DNA of 64,000 bases from DAOUVR01 sp034430535 (GTDB lineage: Bacteria; Chloroflexota; Dehalococcoidia; E44-bin15), in the NCBI GenBank assembly GCA_964443325.1, contig CAYUCL010000006.1:17249-81248 (forward strand), given 5' to 3'. The stretch's first letter is position 1. Each line of letters starts with the position of its first letter. The position numbers and the translations under genes are program-made. The notes under the pieces were generated by a model, which ran no database searches, had not been told where the DNA came from, and worked only from the letters and a program-made list of their open reading frames with translations. Below are positions 1 to 9,051 of this stretch, piece by piece.

Positions 1-2
1 AC

Positions 3-1235
3 ATACTGGCTACAGTTGAGGGGGCTGTTGAAAAGCAGCATCTGGCTATGGAGAGCAGGAAGCTGTACCAGAAGGCTCAGCGTGAGCTTGCCGAGAGCAG
101 GCGGGCAGAGCAGGCGCTCAGGGAGTACACGGAGCGGCTGGAAGAGATGCTGGAACGGCGCACCAAGGGGCTTCGAGATGCACGTGAATACGCGGAGAGC
201 ATTGTGGCCGCGATTCGTGAGCCCCTGCTGGTGCTTGATGAGGAGCTGCGTGTAGTCTCGGCCAATCGGTCCTTCTACCGGACTTTCAAGGTGACACCAA
301 AAGAGACTGAGGGACAGCCATTATACGAACTGGGCAACGGTCAGTGGGACATCCCCAGGCTGCGGGAGCTTCTGGCGGAGGTTCTACCCAATAACGCAGC
401 CTTTGACGACTTCGAGGTGGAGCATGACTACCCCACCATCGGGCAACGGACGATGCTACTGAGTGCTCGGAGGGAGAGAGAGGCGAGCGAGACACGGATG
501 ATCCTTCTTACCATTGAAGACATCACCGAGCGCAAGCGGGCAGAGGAAAAAGTCCATATGTTTCAGCGGCGGCTTCGGTCTCTGGCGTCCCAGCTATCAT
601 TGGCCGAGGAGCGGGAACGCAAGCGTATGGCGTCGGGTCTGCATGACCAGGTTGGCCAGCCGCTGGCTGCGGTTAAGATGAAGTTAGGCGCATTGCGAGG
701 GCTGTTATCTGATGGCCTTGTTGACCAGGTGGACGAAATCCGGGAGCTTATCGACCAGGCGATTCACGAGATGCGGTCGCTGACTTTTGAGCTCAGCCCC
801 CCTATTCTCTATGACCTGGGCCTTGAGCCAGCGCTAGAGTGGTTAGTCGAACAGGTGCAAGCAGAGCACGGCATCCTGGGCCGGTTCGAGGACGACGGCC
901 AGAACAAGCCACTGGGAGATGACTCTCGGGGGCTGCTCTTCTGGGTGGTGCGCGAGTTGCTGCTGAATGTCGTCAAGCACGCCAAGGCGCGAACCGCTAC
1001 AGTATCCATTTGGAGAGATGACGACGAACTACGGGTGAGCGTTGAAGACGACGGGGTGGGATTCGACACCTCGGAGATTGAAAAGATGACCCGCGGCTTC
1101 GGCCTGTTCAGCATCCGGCAGCGATTGACCGAGTTTGGTGGGCAGGTTGAAGTCGAATCTAAGCCCGGCCAGGGAACGCGGGTTATTCTGGTGGCGCCAC
1201 TTGATTGCAGTGATGAAAGCGAGCAAGGACACTGA
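3..1235 (+). CDS. PAS sensor histidine kinase, NarL-partner type (HisKA_3), 5' end outside window
   Basis: Two-component kinase expected to phosphorylate the regulator encoded directly downstream. The frame is open back to base 3, so the true start is probably outside the window; the first internal ATG is at 48. Counting from that ATG there is a charged coiled coil (about 1-50), a PAS domain (about 55-165) ending in a DITERKRAEE linker, a HisKA_3 helix with the phospho-acceptor in LHDQVGQPL (His about residue 199), and a HATPase_c domain with an N box (ELLLNVVKHA), G1 (EDDGVGFD) and GFGLFSIRQR. No membrane segment is visible, so it is probably cytoplasmic. The TGA is followed after one base by the regulator start, indicating translational coupling. 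The family is clear; the signal sensed is unknown. Confidence 0.9.
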   Translation: MLATVEGAVEKQHLAMESRKLYQKAQRELAESRRAEQALREYTERLEEMLERRTKGLRDAREYAESIVAAIREPLLVLDEELRVVSANRSFYRTFKVTPKETEGQPLYELGNGQWDIPRLRELLAEVLPNNAAFDDFEVEHDYPTIGQRTMLLSARREREASETRMILLTIEDITERKRAEEKVHMFQRRLRSLASQLSLAEERERKRMASGLHDQVGQPLAAVKMKLGALRGLLSDGLVDQVDEIRELIDQAIHEMRSLTFELSPPILYDLGLEPALEWLVEQVQAEHGILGRFEDDGQNKPLGDDSRGLLFWVVRELLLNVVKHAKARTATVSIWRDDDELRVSVEDDGVGFDTSEIEKMTRGFGLFSIRQRLTEFGGQVEVESKPGQGTRVILVAPLDCSDESEQGH

Positions 1236-1236
1236 G

Positions 1237-1890
1237 GTGAGCGTCAAGGTTATACTGGCTGATGACCACAGGATCGTGCGCCAGGGGCTGCACTCCTTGC
1301 TGGAGAAGGAGCTCGATATGGAGGTGGTTGGCGAGGCGGACAACGGGCGAGCAACTGTAGAGATGGCGCGGGATTTAAAGCCCGACGTTATCGTCATGGA
1401 CATCACCATGCCTGAATTGAACGGAATTGAAGCCACCAGACAGGTCCTCGCCGATGACTCCGCCGTCAGGGTACTCGCCCTGTCGATGCATTCTGACAAG
1501 CGTTTTGTCTCTGGAGTGCTCGGTGCTGGTGCAACGGGCTATTTATTGAAGGACTGCGTACTGGAGGAACTGGTGCGGGCCATCCGCGTTGTGGTCGCCG
1601 ATCAGACCTACCTGAGTCCAGGGATAGCTGGCATAGTGGTAGAAGGATACATGCGTTATCTGCCAGAGGCCGAGAATTCGATTTTGTCTGCTTTGACGGC
1701 GAGGGAGCGCGAGGTTCTACAGCTCTTAGCCGAAGGGAAAACCGTCAAGGAGATCGGGTACACCCTCCACTTGAGCGTTAAGACCGTTGAAACCCACCGC
1801 CAGCAAATCACGAAGAAGCTGGATATCCGCACTCTAGCTGAACTCACCAAATATGCCATCCGCGAAGGATTGACCTCCCTCGAGCGCTAA
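1237..1890 (+). CDS. NarL/FixJ-family response regulator (REC + LuxR HTH), copy 1
   Basis: Transcription regulator of 217 residues. The receiver (about 1-120) carries ADDH acidic residues, the phospho-acceptor Asp in VIVMDITMPELNG and a conserved Lys in LLKDC; the LuxR-type HTH (about 148-212) reads LTAREREVLQLLAEGKTVKE and KTVETHRQQI. The frame extends upstream to 1135, but GTG at 1237 is preferred: AAGGA lies seven bases before it, it follows the kinase stop by one base, and it gives exactly the length and N-terminus (VSVKVILADDH) of the paralogue at 15011 (LSVRVILADDH). It is the partner of the kinase upstream. Two decayed copies of the same gene lie at 11975 and 29488. Confidence 0.93.
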   Translation: MSVKVILADDHRIVRQGLHSLLEKELDMEVVGEADNGRATVEMARDLKPDVIVMDITMPELNGIEATRQVLADDSAVRVLALSMHSDKRFVSGVLGAGATGYLLKDCVLEELVRAIRVVVADQTYLSPGIAGIVVEGYMRYLPEAENSILSALTAREREVLQLLAEGKTVKEIGYTLHLSVKTVETHRQQITKKLDIRTLAELTKYAIREGLTSLER

Positions 1891-2355
1891 CTCTGCAGGT
1901 TCTCTTGGAACACAATTGATATGAATTGATGAAGTTTCCCCCTCCCTCTCCTTCCCTAGAAGGATCCCTCCCGCCAGGTCGAAGACTCTTCGTGGGAGGG
2001 AGAACATGTTCCCACCCACCCGCCCCTTGTGTCATTTTTAGGTAGCGTCCCCAGACCCCCGGCAGATTTAAAACCCATTCACCCTGAGCCTGTCGAAGGG
2101 CCTGTCCTGAGCTGGTTCGAAGGGCTCACCACGAACGGTGTTTGGCTTCGGCCAGATGGAGCAGCAGGGTGGGTGCAGCCCCTGAGCGGAAGGGCGAAAC
2201 CCACCATTTCCATCTCCATTTGGGAAGGTGGGTTCCATTTCATTTCACCCACCCTACTTCTGGTTGGAGCCCTTCCGCTGAAGGGCTCCAACCTACTCCG
2301 ATCCTTTTTCCCCCTCCCTCTAACTCCCTCCCACCAAGGAAGGGGGGACTTCTGC
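1891..2355. repeat. Non-coding spacer with palindromic repeats
   Basis: No credible gene. It holds a purine/pyrimidine-biased stretch (about 1935-2020) similar to one near 23770-23880, a copy of the CCTGAGC/GTCGAAGGG repeat class (about 2080-2140, also at 14135 and 17725), and a perfect hairpin at 2262-2293 whose arms are GGTTGGAGCCCTT and AAGGGCTCCAACC around CCGCTG. The spacer separates regulator copy 1 from promoter element A. At 15664 and 29688 the same regulator or remnant is only about 65 bp from its element, so the repeats here probably inserted into a shorter spacer. Confidence 0.6.
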
Positions 2356-2450
2356 CTCAGGTATTTCGAAGGTCAAATTCAGGGATTATAAACCAAAACT
2401 CAGGGATTTCCCGATTGTGCGCTGAACCGTGACCATTTAGTGTAGGAATG
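2356..2450 (+). promoter_or_regulatory. TCAGG iteron promoter element, copy A (three boxes)
   Basis: Boxes start at 2356 (CTCAGGTATTTCGAAG), 2378 and 2399, spaced 22 and 21 bp. TTGTGC is at 2415-2420 and the -10-like TTTAGT at 2436-2441, 15 bp further on. It lies 143 bp upstream of the kinase ATG at 2584. The geometry is identical to nine other copies in the window. Confidence 0.7.
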
Positions 2451-2583
2451 TTCTTTAGGGCATGTGAGCAAGTCATCGGGGCGAAACAAGTTTAGGTGAC
2501 GACACGTGCCGTACACAGTGCCCACTTATAAATGGCTGGCAGCAGTTGGCCAAAATGTCGCTCGTATTGAGGAGAGATATGAG

Positions 2584-3456
2584 ATGAAAGTCAAGGATAG
2601 GACAACAGAGCAGCAACTCATAAGTGAATTGGTGGAGACTCACCAACAGGTCGCCGAATTGGAGATATCAGAGGCCGAGCACAAGCAACGGGAGGAGGAA
2701 CTGAGGGAGCATTTGGAGCGATTGGGAACGATGGTGGAGCGGCGCACCAAAGAGCTCCGGGATGCCCACGAAAAGCTCATTCGCCAGGAGAAGCTGGTCG
2801 TGCTGGGAAAACTGGCTGGCGGCGTGGGCCAAGAACTGCGCAACCCGCTGGAAGCTATCAAGAACGCCGCTTGCTTCCTCAACATGTTCCTGAAAGAGCC
2901 GGAACAGGAGGTAAAGAAGACACTGCATATCCTGGAGAAGGAAGTGGCGGCGTCCCAGAGAATCGTCAGCAGCTTACTCGAATTCGCCCGTCCCAGGCCC
3001 CCTGTTTGGCGAAAGGTGGATATCAACCATGTCATTGAGGAAGCACTGTCTCGCGCTGTGTTGCCGCCGAACATCCAGGTGGTAAGGCAACTGGACGAGG
3101 CGTTGCCGCCCATCCTGGCTGATCCCTATCAGTTATGCCAGGTCTTCGACAACCTCATTCTCAACGCTATCCAGGCTATGCCCGAGGGCGGGCAGTTGCT
3201 GGTCAAATCGGAAATGCAAAGTCCGGAGCGGGTGTGCGTCTCCATCGCCGATACAGGGGAGGGCATAGCGGAGGAGGACATAGGCGAAATCTTCGAGCCA
3301 CTCTTCAGCACCAGGGCTGGAGGTATTGGCCTTGGCTTGACCACTGTCAGGACCATTGTAGAGGGTTATGGAGGCACAATCGGAGCCGAAAGTGAACAGG
3401 GGCAAGGCAGCACTTTCAGGGTAAACCTGCACAAGGACGGGGTTGGTGCAAAGTAG
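2584..3456 (+). CDS. Histidine kinase-like protein with HisKA His replaced by Gln
   Basis: 290-residue protein with an N-terminal coiled coil (about 1-65), a HisKA-type dimerisation domain (about 70-140) and an ATP-binding domain (about 175-288). The H box reads GVGQELRNPLEAIKNA: the residue that should be the phospho-acceptor His is Gln83 (CAA, 2830-2832), one base from a His codon. The ATPase part keeps its N box (NLILNAIQA), G1 (DTGEGI) and G2 (GGIGLGLTTV). The frame extends to a GTG at 2506, but ATG 2584 has AGGAGAG seven bases upstream and an N-terminus like that of the protein at 18287 (MK...TEQQLI/TKEQLI). Promoter element A precedes it. It may be a pseudokinase, an ATP-dependent scaffold, or a kinase using another acceptor. 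Confidence 0.88.
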   Translation: MKVKDRTTEQQLISELVETHQQVAELEISEAEHKQREEELREHLERLGTMVERRTKELRDAHEKLIRQEKLVVLGKLAGGVGQELRNPLEAIKNAACFLNMFLKEPEQEVKKTLHILEKEVAASQRIVSSLLEFARPRPPVWRKVDINHVIEEALSRAVLPPNIQVVRQLDEALPPILADPYQLCQVFDNLILNAIQAMPEGGQLLVKSEMQSPERVCVSIADTGEGIAEEDIGEIFEPLFSTRAGGIGLGLTTVRTIVEGYGGTIGAESEQGQGSTFRVNLHKDGVGAK

Positions 3457-3521
3457 CATGGAGGAGAAGGAGAGCATCCTCATAGTTGTGGAAGTGCCAG
3501 CAATCAATTGAGAACTACAGG

Positions 3522-6365
3522 ATGAAAAAGGGACTGGAAGATAGCAACGGCACAGGTAGAACAGCGACGCCTCCCAAAATCCTGGTGATTGAAGACGACC
3601 AGGCTCTGTCGCACTTAATCCAGACAAACCTTCGGCGTCTTGATTTTCATACAGAAGGCGTGTCGGATGGCGCTCAAGCTATTGATTGGATAGTCAACAA
3701 TGCGGTCACACTGGCGCTGCTGGACTACCGTCTGCCAGACATGAGCGGCGAGCAAGTGATGAAAGCTCTTGCCAAGCGGCAGCGCACCGTTCCCTTCATC
3801 GTTATCACAGGATATGGTGACGAAAAGGTAGCGGTGGAAATGATGAAGCTTGGTGCACGAGACTACCTGGTGAAGGACACGGCATTTCTTGACCGGCTGT
3901 CTCAAGCAGTTGAACGAACGGTTGAACAGCTAGCTATTGAGGACAAACTGGCTGAAGCGGAAAGGGCGCTGAGGGAAAGCGAGGGCAAATACAGGACATT
4001 GTTGGAGACCAGCGCAACTCCTGTTTACTGGGTTGAGGTGCCGGGTGGGGAGATAACATTTATCAACAAGAAAGCAGAGGACTTGTTCGGAAGGGGGAAA
4101 AAAGACCTGCTGGGCCACAAGCTTTTTGAATTTGTCCCTGAAGATGAGGTAGCGCTTCACCAGGAGAAAATGAAAGAAGCCGCCAGGGAGATGAAAATCA
4201 AAGAGCAGCCAATACCTCAAGTCATAATAAGGCCTGGCGGCGAGCTTAGATACACCGAAGTATACCCGACCATGTTTGAATCGGAGGGGAAGATAATAGC
4301 ACAGGTTATATGCCCAGACATCACCGAGCGCAAGCGGGCGGAGGAGGAGTTGCGGGCTTCGGAAGAAAAACTCCGCCTTATGTTTGAGTCAATAAGGGAG
4401 GGGATCACCGTCACTGATTTGCAAGGCAGCATGACAGATGTAAACGAGTCAGTGCTTCGGATGCATGGGTTCAGAGATAAGGAAGAAATTATAGGACGAA
4501 GCGCCTTTGAATTCATCTCGGCCAAAGACCGTGCTAGAGCTGAGCAGAACCTGATGAGGACATTTGAGGAGGGGGTAAGCGGGACAATAGAGTATACATT
4601 GCTAACCAGGGATGGAGAGCAATTCGATGCTGAGTTAAATGCTGCTTTGATTAGGGATAGCTCTGGAAATCCCGCCGGATTCATTGCAGTTACCAGGGAC
4701 ATCACCGAACGCAAGCGGGCGGAGGAGGAGATAAAGCGCCATGCTAAGCGCGCTGAGGCGCTCCATGCTGTTGTCCAGGCGGTGAGCCAGACCCTGGACC
4801 TGGATGATATGCTAAGCAATGCGATGGATACAGTAAAAGGGATCATGGAGGTTGATGTTGTTAACGTATACCTTCTCGATGAAGGAACTGGAGAACTGAC
4901 TCTCATTACTCATACAGGGGTGTCCAACGAATTCATTGTCAGCATGAGCATTTTGAAGCTGGATCAAGAGGAAATCGAGAAGCTGCGTCAGTGGAAAGAG
5001 CCGATCATTGTGCTGGAGAGGGCGTTAAATCAGCCTAATCTAGCCAGGATAGCACAAGCGGTACAAAATGAGGGACTACAATCACGTATTGTCGTGCCGT
5101 TGTGGTTGAAAGGCGTCGTTTCGGGCGCAATTGCGCTTGCCTGCCGCCATCCCCGCCAGTATAGCACTGAGGAGATAGCCCTGCTCAAGGCTGTAAGTAA
5201 CGAGATAGGAGTGGGTATAGAGAATGCCCAACTTCTGGAGAGGACAAGAGAGCTATCGGTAACCGATGAGCTGACGGAGCTATACAATCGACGTCACTTC
5301 TACCAGGCGCTTGAGGCAGAGATAGACCGCGCGCAGCGCTATGGTCACTCTTTCTGTTTGGCAATGCTCGATCTTGACGAGTTCAAGGAATACAATGACC
5401 GGTTTGGACACACCAATGGCGATGCTGTCCTCAAATCCCTTGCCCGTACGCTCAAGTCAGCACTGAGGAAGAGCGATATGGCTTTCCGCTACGGCGGCGA
5501 CGAGTTCACTATCATCCTGCCGGTAACAGAGGCTTATAGAGCCAGGAAGATTGTAGACCGCATCAGATCAAAGTGGCTAGAAACGCCTAAGTCAGACAAA
5601 CTCATTCTGGAAGCTCCTCTGGGTTTTAGCGCTGGAATCGCTCAATTCCCTCAGGATGCTGGAACGGCTGATGGCCTGGTATTCCTCGCCGACACTGCCC
5701 TGTACCATTCAAAGAGGCAGGGAGGATACAAATCTTCACTGGTGTCCGATCTGGGGGCAGTGACACTGGGCGTCCTGGACAGTGCAATGCTGGACCACGT
5801 CTATGCCCTGGCGGCTACGGTAGATGCCAGAGACCCCTACACCTATGGTCATTCGGAGAGGGTCGCATACATATCGGAAACAATAGGCAGAGCTATCGGG
5901 CTATCTATGGATGAACTAGTGAACTTACATGCTGCTGCCCTCCTTCACGACATCGGTAAGGTGGGCGTCCCTGACTCAATCTTAACCAAGCCCGGTAGGC
6001 TAACTAAGGATGAATGGCGAGTGATGGAAAGGCACCCTGTTGAAGGGGCAAGGATAGTGGGCCATGTAACGGAACTGGCGGCGCTGGTGCCGATGATACG
6101 GCACCACCACGAGTGGTATAACGGCACGGGATACCCGGATAGACTCAAGGGTGAAGATATACCCCTTGGCGCCAGAATTATAAGCATAGCTGATGCCTAC
6201 GACACCATGACCACACAGCGTCCTTACAGGGATACCGTGTCTGAGGAGGAAGCGCTTGAGGAGCTCAGGCGGTGTTCGGGCACTCAGTTTGACCTCGGGC
6301 TTGTGGAGGCGTTCTGCGGGATCGTCGAGGAACATAATAAGAGAAAAATAAGGGTTGGCGGTTAG
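3522..6365 (+). CDS. REC-PAS-PAS-GAF-GGDEF-HD-GYP c-di-GMP signalling protein
   Basis: 947-residue cytoplasmic protein predicted to control cyclic di-GMP. In order: receiver (about 15-135, phospho-Asp in LALLDYRLPDMSG), PAS (about 155-275), PAS (about 285-405), GAF (about 420-570), GGDEF (about 585-745) and HD-GYP (about 770-930). The cyclase motif is intact (RYGGDEFT), with an RKSD inhibitory I-site five residues before it. The HD-GYP domain keeps HDIGK, RHP and HHEWYNGTGYP, so both synthesis and hydrolysis look possible. A TTG at 3486 would add 12 residues; ATG 3522 gives the better start. It lies 65 bp after the Gln-kinase and is probably cotranscribed. Its GAF-GGDEF-HD-GYP half is closely paralogous to the end of the protein at 18287. 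Confidence 0.92.
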   Translation: MKKGLEDSNGTGRTATPPKILVIEDDQALSHLIQTNLRRLDFHTEGVSDGAQAIDWIVNNAVTLALLDYRLPDMSGEQVMKALAKRQRTVPFIVITGYGDEKVAVEMMKLGARDYLVKDTAFLDRLSQAVERTVEQLAIEDKLAEAERALRESEGKYRTLLETSATPVYWVEVPGGEITFINKKAEDLFGRGKKDLLGHKLFEFVPEDEVALHQEKMKEAAREMKIKEQPIPQVIIRPGGELRYTEVYPTMFESEGKIIAQVICPDITERKRAEEELRASEEKLRLMFESIREGITVTDLQGSMTDVNESVLRMHGFRDKEEIIGRSAFEFISAKDRARAEQNLMRTFEEGVSGTIEYTLLTRDGEQFDAELNAALIRDSSGNPAGFIAVTRDITERKRAEEEIKRHAKRAEALHAVVQAVSQTLDLDDMLSNAMDTVKGIMEVDVVNVYLLDEGTGELTLITHTGVSNEFIVSMSILKLDQEEIEKLRQWKEPIIVLERALNQPNLARIAQAVQNEGLQSRIVVPLWLKGVVSGAIALACRHPRQYSTEEIALLKAVSNEIGVGIENAQLLERTRELSVTDELTELYNRRHFYQALEAEIDRAQRYGHSFCLAMLDLDEFKEYNDRFGHTNGDAVLKSLARTLKSALRKSDMAFRYGGDEFTIILPVTEAYRARKIVDRIRSKWLETPKSDKLILEAPLGFSAGIAQFPQDAGTADGLVFLADTALYHSKRQGGYKSSLVSDLGAVTLGVLDSAMLDHVYALAATVDARDPYTYGHSERVAYISETIGRAIGLSMDELVNLHAAALLHDIGKVGVPDSILTKPGRLTKDEWRVMERHPVEGARIVGHVTELAALVPMIRHHHEWYNGTGYPDRLKGEDIPLGARIISIADAYDTMTTQRPYRDTVSEEEALEELRRCSGTQFDLGLVEAFCGIVEEHNKRKIRVGG

Positions 6366-6370
6366 GAGCG

Positions 6371-7735
6371 ATGCAGAATACGAGGCTATTTGGAACCAGT
6401 GGCATCAGGGGTGTGGTCAATCAAGACCTGACGCCAGAGTTGTGCCAGGCAGTGGGCCAGGCGATTGGTGCAACACTGCCTACACATTCAAGGGTATGTA
6501 TCGCCACTGATACGCGGGTGAGCCGAGAAATGGTCAAGAACGCCGTCACTTTAAGCTTGCTTTCTTCAGGCGTAGATGTGACCAGCTTTGGAATTCTCCC
6601 CACCCCGGCACTGGCGCTACTGACCCGCGAGATGGGATTTGATACTGGTATCATGATCACTGCTTCGCATAATCCCCCCGAGTACAATGGCATCAAACTT
6701 TTCAATGGGAACTCAATGGGATATAGCGGGGCTCAGGAAGCCGAGATAGAGCAATTGATGAGCAAAAAGACAGTGAAGATAAGCTTCCCGGGCACGCTCA
6801 GTCCAGGTCAGCAGTTGAAGGAAACCTACTTCCAGTTCATACAGGACAGGTTCTCCGGCAAGGGCTTCGACCGTCACATGAGGATCGTTGTTGACCCGGG
6901 AAACGGTGCCGCTGCGGGATTTGCCAGCGAGCTTTTCTCCACCATGGGCTTCAAGGTGTTGCCCTTGAACGATAAGCCAGACGGGCTTTTCCCGGGAAGA
7001 GACCCCGAGCCCATGGAGGATACGCTGCGGGGCACGGTGGAGTTCCTCAGACAGGAGAAGGCTGACCTCGCCGTCTGTTTCGATGGCGATGCCGACCGGG
7101 TTGTGTTCTGCGACAGGGAGGGGTTCCTCGGATTCAATGAGATGGTCGCCTATATCTCCAGGATTATTGCCATGCAGACGGGGAGGAAGAAAATCGCCAC
7201 CACCGTCGAAACGGGCAGACTTCTCGATCTATCGGTGGCGGATCTAGGAGTGGAGGTGGTGCGAGGGATGGTTGGGGATACGGATGTCGCCTATCTGGCA
7301 AGGGAGCTCGATGCTGCCATCGGGGTGGAGGGAGTGGGGGTGTATATAATCCCGGAGGCGGGATACTATCCCGACAGTATTTTCGCTGTACTTACACTCC
7401 TAAGCCATCTGAACGATACGCGTGAGATCAGAGGATTCTTCGATGGGATTCCCAGGCTTTTTTTCGAGAAGAGTAAAATACAATGCCCCAATAGGCTCAA
7501 AGAAGATGTCATGGTGGAGATAAGGAAAAGGGTCCATCTCTTTGAAGCCAGTGAGATGAATATCCTGGATGGGCTGAGGCTTGAATACGATGATGCCTGG
7601 ATGCTTATCAGGGCTAGCGGCACCGAGCCAGCCATCAGGGTCATTGCGGAGGCTCCATCGCGATCGAGAACCGTAGAGCTCCTGGCCGAGGGGGCCGAGG
7701 CAGTTCACTCATGCCTTGCGAGGTGCGAGCTATGA
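6371..7735 (+). CDS. glmM: Phosphoglucosamine mutase-like phosphohexomutase
   Basis: 454 residues, alpha-D-phosphohexomutase family. Expected to convert glucosamine-6-P to glucosamine-1-P. All four active-site loops can be recognised: the catalytic phosphoserine loop TASHNPPEYNG (about residue 97), the metal loop FDGDADRVVF, a sugar-specificity loop in divergent form (GVEGVGVYIIPEAGYY instead of the usual GEExGG/GEQSGH), and the C-terminal phosphate loop RASGTEPAIRV. The N-terminus FGTSGIRG is typical of archaeal-style enzymes. It starts five bases after the GGDEF/HD-GYP gene (TTAGGAGCG provides the RBS) and its TGA overlaps the ATG of the nucleotidyltransferase. Specificity is inferred from the neighbouring glmU-like and glmS genes; phosphomannomutase activity is possible. 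Confidence 0.82.
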   Translation: MQNTRLFGTSGIRGVVNQDLTPELCQAVGQAIGATLPTHSRVCIATDTRVSREMVKNAVTLSLLSSGVDVTSFGILPTPALALLTREMGFDTGIMITASHNPPEYNGIKLFNGNSMGYSGAQEAEIEQLMSKKTVKISFPGTLSPGQQLKETYFQFIQDRFSGKGFDRHMRIVVDPGNGAAAGFASELFSTMGFKVLPLNDKPDGLFPGRDPEPMEDTLRGTVEFLRQEKADLAVCFDGDADRVVFCDREGFLGFNEMVAYISRIIAMQTGRKKIATTVETGRLLDLSVADLGVEVVRGMVGDTDVAYLARELDAAIGVEGVGVYIIPEAGYYPDSIFAVLTLLSHLNDTREIRGFFDGIPRLFFEKSKIQCPNRLKEDVMVEIRKRVHLFEASEMNILDGLRLEYDDAWMLIRASGTEPAIRVIAEAPSRSRTVELLAEGAEAVHSCLARCEL

Positions 7736-9051
7736 AGGTGGTCTTTCTCTGTGGGGGCATCGGGAAGAGGATGTTCCCTATTACCGAGGATAAGTTCCTG
7801 CTCAAGTTTCTGGGGAAAACCCTGCTAGAACACCAGATCGAGAGGGCAAAGGAGGCTGGGCTGACGGACTTCGTTTTCATCGCAAGTCCGAGCAATATCG
7901 ACAGAGTGGGGGAGATCACAAAGAGCCTTACTGGTGTCAAGGCCGAGCTGGCCCTCCAGATTCGGCCGATGGGAATTGCTGATGCACTCAGGAGTGCTGA
8001 GCGCTTTTTCGACGGTGAAATCATCGTGCTCAACCCGAACGACATCTTCGAAAGATCAGCCTATAGCAGCCTTATTGAAGCCGTCAGTGACAACTCTGCC
8101 ATTTCATACCTGCTTGGCTACGAAGTGAAAAGCTATTTCCCCGGGGGCTACCTTGTGGTGAACGAGAACAACGAGTTGCAAATCATCATTGAAAAGCCAG
8201 GCAAGGGTGTGGAGCCGAGTAATCTGGTAAACGTCATGGTTCACCTCCATACCGATCCAAAGAGGCTTATCAAATACGCTGATGGCGTCGAGAGCCGTAG
8301 AGATGATATTTATGAGTGCGCCTTAGATGCTATGGTGAGGGACAAGCATAAGATCAAGGTCGTTCCCTATTCCGGCTTCTGGACGGCGATAAAGTACCCG
8401 TGGCATATATTCAATGTGGTGAGGCGATTCCTCGACGAGAGCGAAGGATACATATCACCATCGGCAAATATCTCTGACAAGGCGGTAATCGAGGGCAAGG
8501 TTATTATAAGTGACAACGTAAGGATTTTCGAGAATGCGGTCATACGTGGGCCTGTGTACATCGGACCGAACTCGGTGATCGGCAATGGTAGCCTGGTTCG
8601 GGAATACAGCCACATCGGGGCAAATTGCGTTGTGGGATATTCGACCGAGGTAAAGAACTCCTATATTGGGGATAATTGCTGGTTTCACATGAGCTACATC
8701 GGTGATTCCATAATAGCTGAGCGATGCTCCTTTGGCGCTGGGACCACACTGGCCAACTTCCGTTTTGACGAAGGAAATATCTCGGTCAGAATAGGGGATG
8801 AGTTGGTAGATACTGGGCTCGATAAGCTGGGGGCCATAATCGGGAACAACTCCAGGACGGGGATAAACGCCAGCGTTCTGCCCGGTATTAGAATCGGTCC
8901 CAATTCTGTTGTCGGCCCACACGTATGCCTTGCCGAGGATCTTGAACAAGGCAAGTTTGCCGTAGTTGAGCCGAGGTATAGGGTAATGTCAAACAAGATC
9001 AGGGTGAATAATCAAGAGAATGCAAGGGGAGGAGGGAGTTTCGAAAAATAG
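7732..9051 (+). CDS. glmU: Sugar-1-phosphate nucleotidyltransferase / left-handed beta-helix acyltransferase (GlmU-like)
   Basis: 439-residue two-domain protein. The N-terminal Rossmann-like nucleotidyltransferase (about 1-230) starts VVFLCGGIGKRMFPITEDK, the NTP-binding signature, followed by RPMGIADALRSA and NPNDIFE. The C-terminal half (about 245-410) is a hexapeptide-repeat left-handed beta helix (ANISDKAVIEGKVIISDN, GPVYIGPNSVIG). This layout matches archaeal-style bifunctional GlmU enzymes that make UDP-GlcNAc from GlcN-1-P. An ATG at 7711 is possible, but ATG 7732 aligns with the family start and forms an ATGA overlap with the mutase stop. It is coupled to the mutase. It could alternatively make another activated sugar. 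Confidence 0.82.
   Translation: MKVVFLCGGIGKRMFPITEDKFLLKFLGKTLLEHQIERAKEAGLTDFVFIASPSNIDRVGEITKSLTGVKAELALQIRPMGIADALRSAERFFDGEIIVLNPNDIFERSAYSSLIEAVSDNSAISYLLGYEVKSYFPGGYLVVNENNELQIIIEKPGKGVEPSNLVNVMVHLHTDPKRLIKYADGVESRRDDIYECALDAMVRDKHKIKVVPYSGFWTAIKYPWHIFNVVRRFLDESEGYISPSANISDKAVIEGKVIISDNVRIFENAVIRGPVYIGPNSVIGNGSLVREYSHIGANCVVGYSTEVKNSYIGDNCWFHMSYIGDSIIAERCSFGAGTTLANFRFDEGNISVRIGDELVDTGLDKLGAIIGNNSRTGINASVLPGIRIGPNSVVGPHVCLAEDLEQGKFAVVEPRYRVMSNKIRVNNQENARGGGSFEK

Noticed and set aside
2029..2432. Open frames across 2.0-2.4 kb
   Set aside because: They run through hairpin repeats and into promoter element A; composition is repeat-derived.
4217..4906. 229-residue minus-strand frame in the REC-PAS-GGDEF-HD-GYP gene
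   Set aside because: Shadow of the PAS/GAF coding region; Ser-rich, without motifs.
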